A stretch of DNA of 64,000 nt, taken from NCBI RefSeq assembly GCF_017571495.1, contig NZ_JAGETZ010000003.1:1-64000 (forward strand), read 5' to 3'. Positions 34,791 through 42,239 of the stretch are shown here, piece after piece. Within the stretch, counting starts at the first letter, position 1, and each line of letters opens with the position of its first letter. This stretch comes from Hymenobacter negativus (GTDB taxonomy: Bacteria; Bacteroidota; Bacteroidia; Cytophagales; Hymenobacteraceae). The position numbers were made by a program, and so were the translations under genes. Under the pieces are notes generated by a model that did not search any database, had not been told where the DNA came from, and saw nothing but the letters and a program-made list of their open reading frames with translations.

Positions 34791-36926
34791 ATGCTCCCCT
34801 TCCGATTTGTTGGTTGCCTATTGCTGACGCTCGCGACTAGCGGCCTTTTTCAACCTGAGGCTGCTCGCGCCCAAACGCCCGTCGGCCTGGGCTGGGCGAA
34901 AAACAACGTGAACGGCGCGGTGTTTCGCAAAAACTCTGTGGTCACGCAGGGCAAGGCGCAGTACGTGGCCTACTACGATTCGGCGGCCTATGTGGTGCTG
35001 GCCAAGCGCACGCTGCCGGCTGGGGCGTGGCAGGTGCAACGCACGCAGTACCGGGGCAATGTAAAGGATGCTCACAACATCATCAGCCTGATGGTGGACG
35101 GCGCGGGCTATGTGCACCTGTCCTTCGACCACCACAACAACCCGCTGCACTACTGCCGCGGCAAGGCACCTGGCTCGCTGGAAATGGGCGAGCTGCAAGC
35201 CATGACTGGCCAGCAGGAGCAGAAGGTTTCCTACCCCGAATTCCACCGCTTCCCCAGCGGCGACCTGCTGTTTATGTACCGCGACGGCGGCTCCGGCAAC
35301 GGCAACCTCGTGCTGAACCGCTACTCGGTGAAAACCCGGCAATGGACGCGCCTGCACAGCGTGCTCATCGACGGCGAAGGCAAGCGCAACGCCTACTGGC
35401 AGGCCTGCATCGACGCGCGGGGCAGCATCCACGTTTCGTGGGTATGGCGCGAGTCGCCCAATGTGGCCTCCAACCACGACATGGCCTACGCCTGCTCGAA
35501 AGACGGCGGCCTGACCTGGCAAAAAAGCACCGGCGAAACTTACCGCCTGCCCATCACCGAAAGCACCGCAGAGTACGCCGCCCGCATCCCCCAAAACAGC
35601 GAACTGATAAATCAAACGGCCATCAGTACCGATGCGGCGGGCACGCCCTACATCGCCACTTACTGGCGGCCGGCCGGCACTCAGGTGCCCCAGTATCAGC
35701 TAATTTACAAAGCTGGTAAATCCTGGAAAACCACGCAGGTCAGCCAACGCACCACACCCTTCAGCCTAAGCGGCGTGGGTACGAAGAAGATTCCGATTTC
35801 GCGCCCGCAACTGCTGGTTGCCACCCAAAAAGGCCACACGGCCGCCTATCTGCTCTACCGCGACGCCGAGCGCCAGGACCGTGCCTCCGTGCTTCAATGC
35901 CCCGACTTGAGCAAAAACCAGTGGACGCCCGCCGACCTCACCGCCAGCACCGTGGGCAACTGGGAGCCCAGCTACGACACCGAGCGCTGGAAAAACGACG
36001 GCATCCTCAGCCTCTTCGTGCAGCGCACCGGCCAGGGCGATGGCGAAACGCTGGAAAACCTGGCGCCGCAACCCGTGTACGTGGTGGAATGGAAGCCTGG
36101 CCAGCCTCTCAGACCGGCTACCATCGGAGCCGTAGCGCCCGCTGGCGACGGGGCCGCGCCGTCTTACGAAGGTTGGAAGCTGATGTGGGCCGACGAGTTC
36201 AACACGCCCGGCGCGCCCGACCCGAAGAGCTGGAAGTTTGAAACCGGCTTCGCCCGCAACCACGAGCTGCAATGGTACCAGCCCGACAACGCCCGCGTGG
36301 AAGGCGGCAACCTTGTCATCGAAGCCCGCCAGGAAACGCGGCCCAATCCCACCTACAAAGCCGGCAGCACCGACTGGCGCACCAGCCGCCCCACCATCGA
36401 CTACACGTCGGCCAGCCTGAATACTAGCGGCCTGCGCCAATGGCAATACGGCCGCTTTGAGATGCGCGCCCGCATCGATGCCCGCTCCGGCCTGTGGCCC
36501 GCCTTCTGGACGCTGGGCGTGAGCAAGCCCTGGCCAAGTAACGGCGAAATTGACATTATGGAGTACTACAAAGGCAACATCCTGGCCAACGTAGCCTCCG
36601 GCACCGCCAAGCCCTACAGCGCCAAGTGGCACTCCGAAACCAAGCCCGTCGCCAGCTTCGCCGACCCCGCGTGGAGCCAGAAATTCCACATCTGGCGCAT
36701 GGATTGGAATGAAAAAGCCATCCGCCTCTACGTCGACGACCTGCTCCTGAACGAAACCCTGCTCGCCAGCACCGTGAACCAGGACGGCTCCAATTTCAAC
36801 CCCATGATGCAGCCGCATTACGTGCTGCTCAACCTGGCCCTGGGCGGCGACAATGGCGGCCCGCTCACCGGTACCACCTTCCCCAGCCGCTACGAAATCG
36901 ACTACGTGCGGGTGTACCAGCGCTAG
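34791..36926 (+). CDS. Two-domain glycan-active protein: BNR_4 propeller fused to GH16
   Basis: A 711-residue protein with a signal peptide ending ARAQ. Residues about 35-440 form a BNR_4-type beta-propeller: AYYDSAAYVVLAKR, AHNIISLMVDGAGYVHLSFDHHNNPLHYCRG, SYPEFHRFPSGDLLFMYRDGGSGNGN, WRESPNVASNHDMAYACSKDGG. Related propellers include PL24/PL25-type ulvan lyases and uncharacterised sialidase-like proteins. Residues about 460-711 are a GH16 beta-jelly roll (LMWADEFNTPGAPDPKSWKFE) with the catalytic ExDxxE motif NGEIDIMEYY (Glu about 586, Asp 588, Glu 591). The GH16 part should cut internal beta-1,3 or beta-1,4 bonds of a galactan or glucan. The fusion is unusual and suggests attack on one complex polymer. 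Confidence 0.85.
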   Translation: MLPFRFVGCLLLTLATSGLFQPEAARAQTPVGLGWAKNNVNGAVFRKNSVVTQGKAQYVAYYDSAAYVVLAKRTLPAGAWQVQRTQYRGNVKDAHNIISLMVDGAGYVHLSFDHHNNPLHYCRGKAPGSLEMGELQAMTGQQEQKVSYPEFHRFPSGDLLFMYRDGGSGNGNLVLNRYSVKTRQWTRLHSVLIDGEGKRNAYWQACIDARGSIHVSWVWRESPNVASNHDMAYACSKDGGLTWQKSTGETYRLPITESTAEYAARIPQNSELINQTAISTDAAGTPYIATYWRPAGTQVPQYQLIYKAGKSWKTTQVSQRTTPFSLSGVGTKKIPISRPQLLVATQKGHTAAYLLYRDAERQDRASVLQCPDLSKNQWTPADLTASTVGNWEPSYDTERWKNDGILSLFVQRTGQGDGETLENLAPQPVYVVEWKPGQPLRPATIGAVAPAGDGAAPSYEGWKLMWADEFNTPGAPDPKSWKFETGFARNHELQWYQPDNARVEGGNLVIEARQETRPNPTYKAGSTDWRTSRPTIDYTSASLNTSGLRQWQYGRFEMRARIDARSGLWPAFWTLGVSKPWPSNGEIDIMEYYKGNILANVASGTAKPYSAKWHSETKPVASFADPAWSQKFHIWRMDWNEKAIRLYVDDLLLNETLLASTVNQDGSNFNPMMQPHYVLLNLALGGDNGGPLTGTTFPSRYEIDYVRVYQR

Positions 36927-36936
36927 CCATTTTGGA

Positions 36937-36950
36937 TTGAATTCGGTAAT
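36937..36950 (+). promoter_or_regulatory. Single copy of the AraC direct-repeat motif
   Basis: TTGAATTCGGTAAT lies 8 nt before the AraC-gene start codon and differs in two positions from the paired motif at 37857-37891. It may mediate autorepression by the AraC protein. Confidence 0.5.
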
Positions 36951-36957
36951 TTGCCGA

Positions 36958-37860
36958 ATGCCCAAGCCCGAGAGTCTTCCCGCATTCTACCAGCAGCATT
37001 TCAAGCAACTGCCCCCTGCACAGCAACTGGATGTGGGCCAGGCCAACGTGTTTCGACTGGAAGACGCGTTAGCGCCCAGTGCCGGGCCGGTGCCGTATAG
37101 CCGCCGCGATTTTTATAAAATCACCCTCATTCGGGGCCGCAACGCGTACCACTACGCCGACAAAAGTTTGGAGGTGAACGGGCCTACGCTACTGTTCCTA
37201 AATCCGCATGTGCCCTACACCTGGGAGGCGCTATCGGAGGATACCACGGGGTTCTTCTGCATTTTTCGCGAGGAGTTCTTTCGAGGGTGGGGCAGTCCCA
37301 GCCTCATTGACCTGCCGCTTTTCCAGCCGGGTGGCAAGCCCGCATACGCCCTCACGGCCGCCCAGGACGGCGAAGTGAGTACGTTGTTTGAGAAAATGTT
37401 CGCCGAAATCAATTCCGACTATCCCCTTAAGTATGACCTGCTTCGCAACTATGCCTCGGAACTGATTCACTACGCGCTAAAGCTACGGCCTTCGGAAACC
37501 CACTACCAGCACCCCGATGCGAAGTCGCGCCTGGCCGCCGTGTTCCTTGAGTTGTTGGAGCGGCAGTTTCCTATCGAAACGCCCGCCCGCCGGTTTGGCC
37601 TGCGTTCGGCCAGCGACTTTGCCCGGCAGCTGGCCGTTCACATCAACCATCTCAACCGCTGCGTGCGCGACACCACCGGCAAAACCACCACCGACCACAT
37701 TGCCGAGCGTCTGGCCAGCGAAGCCAAGGCCCTGCTCCGGCACACCGACTGGAACATTGCCGAGGTAGGCTACAGCCTTGGCTTCGACGAACCGGCTCAC
37801 TTCAACTACTTTTTCAAGAAGCAAACCGGGCTGGCGCCCTCGGCTTTTCGCCGGCTTTGA
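36958..37860 (+). CDS. AraC-family regulator inside the glycan region
   Basis: The protein has 300 residues from the ATG at 36958. The N-terminal cupin-like ligand domain has YSRRDFYKITLIRGRNAYHYADK and LLFLNPHVPYTWE. The C-terminal HTH domain starts about residue 200: LRSASDFARQLAVHINHLNRCVRDTTGKTTTDHI, then LLRHTDWNIAEVGYSLGFDEPAHFNYFFKKQTGLAPSAFR. It resembles the regulators that sit divergently or directly before short-chain dehydrogenase genes. Two direct repeats, 21 bp apart, follow at its 3' end in front of the SDR gene. A similar motif precedes its own start codon, so self-control and SDR control are likely. Confidence 0.88.
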   Translation: MPKPESLPAFYQQHFKQLPPAQQLDVGQANVFRLEDALAPSAGPVPYSRRDFYKITLIRGRNAYHYADKSLEVNGPTLLFLNPHVPYTWEALSEDTTGFFCIFREEFFRGWGSPSLIDLPLFQPGGKPAYALTAAQDGEVSTLFEKMFAEINSDYPLKYDLLRNYASELIHYALKLRPSETHYQHPDAKSRLAAVFLELLERQFPIETPARRFGLRSASDFARQLAVHINHLNRCVRDTTGKTTTDHIAERLASEAKALLRHTDWNIAEVGYSLGFDEPAHFNYFFKKQTGLAPSAFRRL

Positions 37861-37891
37861 ATTTGGTAAGTATCGGCTTGAATTTGGTAAG
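37857..37891 (+). promoter_or_regulatory. Tandem 14-bp direct repeats, 21 bp apart: likely AraC binding site
   Basis: TTGAATTTGGTAAG occurs at 37857-37870 and again at 37878-37891, a 21-bp (two helical turns) spacing typical of AraC-type half-sites. The first copy overlaps the last codon and stop of the AraC gene. A -7-like TGACCTTTG follows at 37911-37919, 36 nt before the SDR start codon, so the second repeat ends about 19 bp before the -7 element, where an activator would bind. Confidence 0.7.
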
Positions 37892-37954
37892 CCGCCCCTT
37901 GCTGCTCCGTTGACCTTTGTGCTCGTCAAATAAACCCTTTAAACGAGCAGAAAC

Positions 37955-38833
37955 ATGGACAACCAATCAAACACGAACGGCCACCAAGTGTGGTTTATTA
38001 CCGGCGCTTCCAAGGGGTTCGGGCTGGAACTAGTAGGACAATTGCTGGGGCTGGGCCACCGGGTAGCGGCCACCTCCCGCAACGTGGCCGAACTGCGGCG
38101 GGCCGTTGGCACGGAGCCGGCTAATTTCCTGCCGCTGGCCGTTGAGCTAGGCCGTGAAGCCAGCGTAGGGGAGGCCATCCGGGCCACTGTGGAGCAGTTC
38201 GGGCAAATTGATGTGGTGGTGAACAACGCCGGCTACGGCCAGTTGGGCAGCCTGGAAGAGTTGACCGACGACGAGGCCCAGGCCAACTTCGACGTCAACG
38301 TGTTCGGCACGCTGAACGTCATCCGCCAAGTAATGCCCCAGTTGCGGAAGCAGCAGTCAGGTCACATTATCAACGTGTCGTCAATTGCCGGCATTCTGGG
38401 CGGTTTTCCGGGTTGGGGTGTCTACTGCGCCACCAAGTTTGCCGTCGAGGGCCTGTCCGAGGCGCTGGCGGCCGAAGTGGCCCCGTTTGGCGTCAACGTG
38501 ACGGTGGTAGCGCCGGGGTATTTCCGCACCAATTTCCTCAAGTCGGGTTCCATCCGGCTGGCCACAGACAAGCTGGCTGAATACGCGCTGGTGCGGCAAT
38601 CCGAAGCCTACCACGACCAACTGCAACGCGACAACACCCAGCCCGGCGACCCAGCGAAAGCCGCCACTGCCCTCATTGAACTCGCCGCTACGCCGAACCC
38701 GCCTCTGCACCTGCTACTTGGGCAGGATGCTTACGACCTGGCTAATATGAAAATCAAGTCCTTGCAGAATGACATGGCGCAGTGGAAAGCTCTGGGCCTG
38801 TCGACTGGTTTTGCGGCGTCGGCCACGGCCTAG
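37955..38833 (+). CDS. Short-chain dehydrogenase/reductase (classical SDR)
   Basis: A 292-residue protein with all classical SDR motifs: VWFITGASKGFGLEL (TGxxxGxG cofactor loop), VVNNAGYGQLG (NNAG), INVSSIAGILG (catalytic Ser) and YCATKFAVEGLS (YxxxK), then VVAPGYFRTNF. It is an NAD(P)-dependent oxidoreductase of the cytosol. Subfamily features (GYFRTNFLKSGSIR) match proteins often controlled by a neighbouring AraC regulator. The tandem repeats 64-98 bp upstream support regulation by the AraC protein at 36958. A strong terminator follows at 38865. The substrate is unknown; a link to sugar metabolism is not shown. Confidence 0.9.
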   Translation: MDNQSNTNGHQVWFITGASKGFGLELVGQLLGLGHRVAATSRNVAELRRAVGTEPANFLPLAVELGREASVGEAIRATVEQFGQIDVVVNNAGYGQLGSLEELTDDEAQANFDVNVFGTLNVIRQVMPQLRKQQSGHIINVSSIAGILGGFPGWGVYCATKFAVEGLSEALAAEVAPFGVNVTVVAPGYFRTNFLKSGSIRLATDKLAEYALVRQSEAYHDQLQRDNTQPGDPAKAATALIELAATPNPPLHLLLGQDAYDLANMKIKSLQNDMAQWKALGLSTGFAASATA

Positions 38834-38864
38834 CTGTTCGATGTTTCAACTCGATAGATAAATG

Positions 38865-38898
38865 AAAAGGCCTTTCACGGATATATGAAAGGCCTTTT
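38865..38898 (+). terminator. Rho-independent terminator
   Basis: 13-bp perfect stem (AAAAGGCCTTTCA / TGAAAGGCCTTTT, 38865-38877 and 38886-38898), 8-nt loop, then T. It ends the SDR unit and, because the A-run on the other side mirrors the T-run, may also act on minus-strand transcripts. Confidence 0.85.
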
Positions 38899-38944
38899 TG
38901 GGCTTTTCAAGGCAAACGATGCTCGCATCAATACCCCCTTCTTT

Positions 38945-39067
38945 CTATATGCACCGCGCCTCTTCCGGAGCAGCGCCGTAGCCGCCACCCGTGCCAAACA
39001 TGCTGGCACCCAATGCCAGCTCACTGACCCACAGGCCAGTCTTCGTCCCTAATAGTTGATAGTTCAT
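38945..39067 (-). pseudogene. Truncated aldo/keto reductase gene (5' fragment)
   Basis: From the ATG at 39067 the frame reads MNYQLLGTKTGLWVSELALG, ASMFGTGGGYGAAPEEA and then stops. This is the N-terminal strand and first helix start of aldo/keto reductases (xxxLGxTGLxVSxLxLGxxxFG, with the cofactor-site region following). The remaining 280 or so residues of the usual enzyme are absent; the sequence after the stop is the SDR terminator region. The gene probably lost its 3' part by deletion. Confidence 0.75.
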
Positions 39068-39216
39068 GGCTTTTTTTAGGCAAAGCTCCGGCCCGAAAAA
39101 GCGCGTGACAAGACGGGAAAAGTGATTTTCTAGAGGCAAAGTATTCCCTATGCCGAGCCGAACCCTAAGGGTCGTTGACTCGTTACCCGCACTCGCCGTT
39201 GATGAAGTGCTGCCCC

Positions 39217-39462
39217 ATGACCTTTGCCCCGCTTGCTGCCCGGTTGCTCCCGTTGCTGCTCCTGCTCGGAGCCTGCACCAGCCCCGCCACCGACCAGCCC
39301 ATCACCGGTAACCAGCCGGCTGCACTGCCAGCCGATAGCATTGCCCCACCCGATACCGCAGCTGCGCGTCCAAGCGGCTCGGTTCCGTTCGTCAATCCCA
39401 CCAAAGTAGGGCGGGCCCTGGGAGAGCAAACACCCTCGCCGCCGGCCAGCCGCACCCACTGA
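39217..39462 (+). CDS. Small predicted lipoprotein
   Basis: The protein has 81 residues from the ATG at 39217, chosen because it places a hydrophobic run (LLPLLLLLGAC) directly before the lipobox Cys (about residue 19). The mature part is a Pro/Ala/Thr-rich chain (TDQPITGNQPAALPADSIAPPDTAAARPSG) with no folded domain. Such short proline-rich lipoproteins are common in this group. Function unknown; moderate confidence that it is expressed. Confidence 0.55.
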   Translation: MTFAPLAARLLPLLLLLGACTSPATDQPITGNQPAALPADSIAPPDTAAARPSGSVPFVNPTKVGRALGEQTPSPPASRTH

Positions 39463-39508
39463 GGGCCCACAGCAAAGGCCTTCAGCCCGCTAGCTTCGGT
39501 GGATGTCT

Positions 39509-40483
39509 CTATTTAGTTGCGCCTTTCTGCAACTGTGCCAGCTCTTTCGGGGTGATGCGTAGCACCGTGCCGTGGCGTGTACCCTTCGGAAGCTGAATCC
39601 GGTCCGATACGTCGGTCCAGTGCTCCAGGTCGGTGGAAGCCACGGCGCCGTACTTGTGCTCGGTGTATTTGTCGAAGTACACCAGCCACTGATTACCGAG
39701 CTTGATGGCCGTTGGCCCCTCGGCCCAATACTTGCCCGTGATGGGCGCGGAGGGCGGCCCCCAGGGCCCAATGACCTGGTCGGCGAAGGCCACGCGCAGG
39801 TTCTTCTGCACAGGTTGCTTGGTTTCGTCTTTCAGGAACATCACGAAGCGCTTGCCGTCCGGCTGGATGGTGGCGTCGATGACGTTGAAGTTCTGGTCGT
39901 AGAGCACGCGGGCCGGCGTGAACAGCTTGAAATCTCGGGTTGTGACGTAGTAAATCCGGTGGTTGTTCCCTCCCTCCAAAGTGGTTTCGCCCTGCGAAAA
40001 ACGGCCTGGAATGGTGGTGGCCCAGTATATCATGTACCGGTCGTGGGCCGCGTCATAAGTTATTTCCGGAGCCCAGCAGTTTTTCGCCTCGGGCTCGGTG
40101 GCCATTACCGGAATATCCAATTGGTCGCTCCAGTGAATGAGGTCGGGCGAGGTGGCGTAGCCAATGCCTCGCTCGTGCCAGCTCGTGGTCCAGACCATGT
40201 GAAACAGCCCGTCCTGCCCCCGGATAATGCAGGGGTCGCGCATCAGCTTGTCATTCGATACGGCGGGTTTGAGGAACGACTGGTCATTGTTTAGGGCTGT
40301 CCAGGTGTAGCCATCGGTGCTGCTGGCCAAGTGCAGGCCGTCCTCGCCATTGCCTTTGAAGTAGGCAAAAACCAGCGCTTCGGTTTGCTTAGCTGGTTTC
40401 ACTGCCTTTTTCGGCTTTTGGGCCAGTACCGAAAAAGATGCCAGCAGGGCGAGGGCAACGCCCGCAATAACAGAATGCTTCAT
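39509..40483 (-). CDS. GH43-like five-bladed propeller glycosidase
   Basis: A 324-residue exported protein (signal peptide ends SVLAQ). It shows the five-bladed beta-propeller of the GH43/GH117-like clan: LMRDPCIIRGQDGLFHMVWTTSW (Asp), SPDLIHWSDQ, AKNCWAPEITYDAAHDRYMIYWAT (WAPE), NVIDATIQPDGKRFVMFLKDE (Asp) and YWAEGPTAIKLGNQWLVYFD (Glu). The three acidic positions match the base, pKa modulator and acid of GH43 enzymes. Expected activity is on arabinose- or galactose-containing chains. It is 100 nt downstream of the GH105 gene in the same direction, forming the minus-strand arm of the locus. Confidence 0.8.
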   Translation of the reverse strand: MKHSVIAGVALALLASFSVLAQKPKKAVKPAKQTEALVFAYFKGNGEDGLHLASSTDGYTWTALNNDQSFLKPAVSNDKLMRDPCIIRGQDGLFHMVWTTSWHERGIGYATSPDLIHWSDQLDIPVMATEPEAKNCWAPEITYDAAHDRYMIYWATTIPGRFSQGETTLEGGNNHRIYYVTTRDFKLFTPARVLYDQNFNVIDATIQPDGKRFVMFLKDETKQPVQKNLRVAFADQVIGPWGPPSAPITGKYWAEGPTAIKLGNQWLVYFDKYTEHKYGAVASTDLEHWTDVSDRIQLPKGTRHGTVLRITPKELAQLQKGATK

Positions 40484-40583
40484 TGAATAAGGAGAGGATG
40501 AGCGGCAATTGTACGGCCCTGCCGCAAAGATTTTCCGTCATGCTGTGCGCTGCATGACGGGTGGGCAGCAGCCAGTGCTGGCG

Positions 40584-41711
40584 TTACTTCAATTTAATAA
40601 CTTCCGAGCCGGCCAGCAGGAAGGCGCCGGTGCCGTACACTTCCCAGCTTTCGGCCGAGAAGTCGCGGCGCGGGTCGGCGCCGATGGGCTGCACCCAGCC
40701 CACGCGGCCCTCCGGGGACACTACCTTGTTGAGCGCCACCCAGGCCTTTTGCACGGCCGGCAGGTAGGTGGCGCGGTCCAGCAGGCCGTTGTTGATGCCC
40801 CAGGCCATGGCGTAGGTGTCGAACCCCGAGCCGGAAGTTTCGCCGCCGGGATAGGCGGCCGGGTCGAGCAGGCTGGAGCGCCACAGGCCATCAGGCTGCT
40901 GCAGCTGCACCAGCCGGGCGCTCATTTCCTTGAAAATGCTCACGTAGAAGGCGCGGGTAGGGTGGTTGGCCGGCAGTTCCTGTAGGATTTGCACCAAGCC
41001 GCCCATCACCCAGCCATTGCCCCGGCTCCAGAAAATGCGCTGGCCATTGCTTTCCTTTTTGCCCTCGCCCGCCTCGTTCCACAGGTAAGAAGCATCGCGC
41101 GAGAACAGGTGCTCCTGGTGGTTGAACAAGCGCCGATAGGTCTGCTGGTACAACGTGTCGCTGAGGGCCAGGTACTTGGGCTGGTTCTCCAGCAGGCCCA
41201 GCTTCACCAGCACCGGCGGGCCCATAAACAGGGCATCGCACCACCACCAGGCGATGCCGTTTTTGGCTACTTCGGGGCCCGGCTCGGTGCGGAATTTTTC
41301 CACCACAGCCAACGTGGGCGCTAACATGCGTTGGTCTTTTTTGAGGCGGTACAGGTTGAGGTAAGTCTGGCAGATGGCAATGTCGTCGGCATGGTCGTAG
41401 CGCTTGTCGGGCTGCCATTGCGTGCGCTCGCCCATGGCTAGCAGCGAGTCCAGAATCAGCTTGGATTTGGTGGCCTGATAAGCGGCAAACACGCCGGAGT
41501 AAAACGCGCCATTCGTCCAGTCCGTGACCTTGTGCCGGGGGTGCGCCAGCTGCCATTGCGTAGCCTTCAACAGCTGCTTCTTGATAAACTTTGGCTTGAA
41601 AACAGCCTTGTCGGCCGGGGATATTTCCTGGGTATGGCCAGCGTGGCCAAAGCCCAGCGCTAGCAGAAGCGTGCAGGCAAGCGGGCGAAGTGAGCGGAAG
41701 GCAACGAGCAT
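40584..41711 (-). CDS. GH105 unsaturated rhamnogalacturonyl/glucuronyl hydrolase
   Basis: A 375-residue protein with a signal peptide (to about residue 27) and an (alpha/alpha)6 barrel typical of YteR/YesR enzymes: VTDWTNGAFYSGVFAAY, RYDHADDIAICQTYL, NGIAWWWCDALFMGPPVLVKLG with the catalytic Asp at about 159, FWSRGNGWVMGGLV and a C-terminal ETSGSGFDTYAMAWGIN. GH105 enzymes remove the 4,5-unsaturated uronic acid left by polysaccharide lyases. This implies that a lyase-cleaved uronic acid polymer is among the substrates of the region. Divergent from the SusC gene. Confidence 0.9.
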   Translation of the reverse strand: MLVAFRSLRPLACTLLLALGFGHAGHTQEISPADKAVFKPKFIKKQLLKATQWQLAHPRHKVTDWTNGAFYSGVFAAYQATKSKLILDSLLAMGERTQWQPDKRYDHADDIAICQTYLNLYRLKKDQRMLAPTLAVVEKFRTEPGPEVAKNGIAWWWCDALFMGPPVLVKLGLLENQPKYLALSDTLYQQTYRRLFNHQEHLFSRDASYLWNEAGEGKKESNGQRIFWSRGNGWVMGGLVQILQELPANHPTRAFYVSIFKEMSARLVQLQQPDGLWRSSLLDPAAYPGGETSGSGFDTYAMAWGINNGLLDRATYLPAVQKAWVALNKVVSPEGRVGWVQPIGADPRRDFSAESWEVYGTGAFLLAGSEVIKLK

Positions 41712-42239
41712 GTGGGTGGGGGAGGTAAGTAGGCGGTAAGGGCCGGTGCGCGGCCCCGGAAACTAACCGCAATACTAGCGCATGGCGCCGGAACCCAGGG
41801 GTGCTGTTTTCGGAAATAAGGGGAGGCGTATTCGCGGGCTTGCCTGCTCGCAGCAGGCCTACCACTGGAATCACACCACCATCGCCCTTGCAGCACTATG
41901 CCTACTCGCCAGCACCCAGCCGGTGGGCCTGGCAAGGCCAGCTAATAGGTATTGCGCAGTGCTACACAGGGTAATGCCTGCTAATACATAGGTGAGTGAG
42001 CCAACACTTATAATATATTATAATCCAGACCCTTATTTCTAGGACTTGGGCATTGGGGCTTGAAAATAAGTTGCCAATGCTGAATTAGCCCCCCTTTTTT
42101 GCTTGAAAAAGGCCCCGTCAGGGCTTATACGCCAGCCTACTTTTACCCTCTATAAAAGCTGTTGATTTTCTTCTTCCTACCACTTGCTTTTTCCCACCCA
42201 GGCAGGCGTTAGCCCGCTGCAAATTTTTTCTAAAAAGGT
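41712..42239. other. Divergent regulatory region between GH105 and SusC genes
   Basis: No gene is seen in 528 bp. The AT-rich part at 41990-42240 probably holds the SusC promoter. A perfect 16-bp palindrome TTATAATATATTATAA lies at 42008-42023. A GCATTGG / CCAATGC dyad (42050-42056 and 42074-42080) follows. Both are candidate binding sites for a regulator of the locus; none of the SARP-like or hybrid two-component regulators usual for such loci is in the window. Confidence 0.45.
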
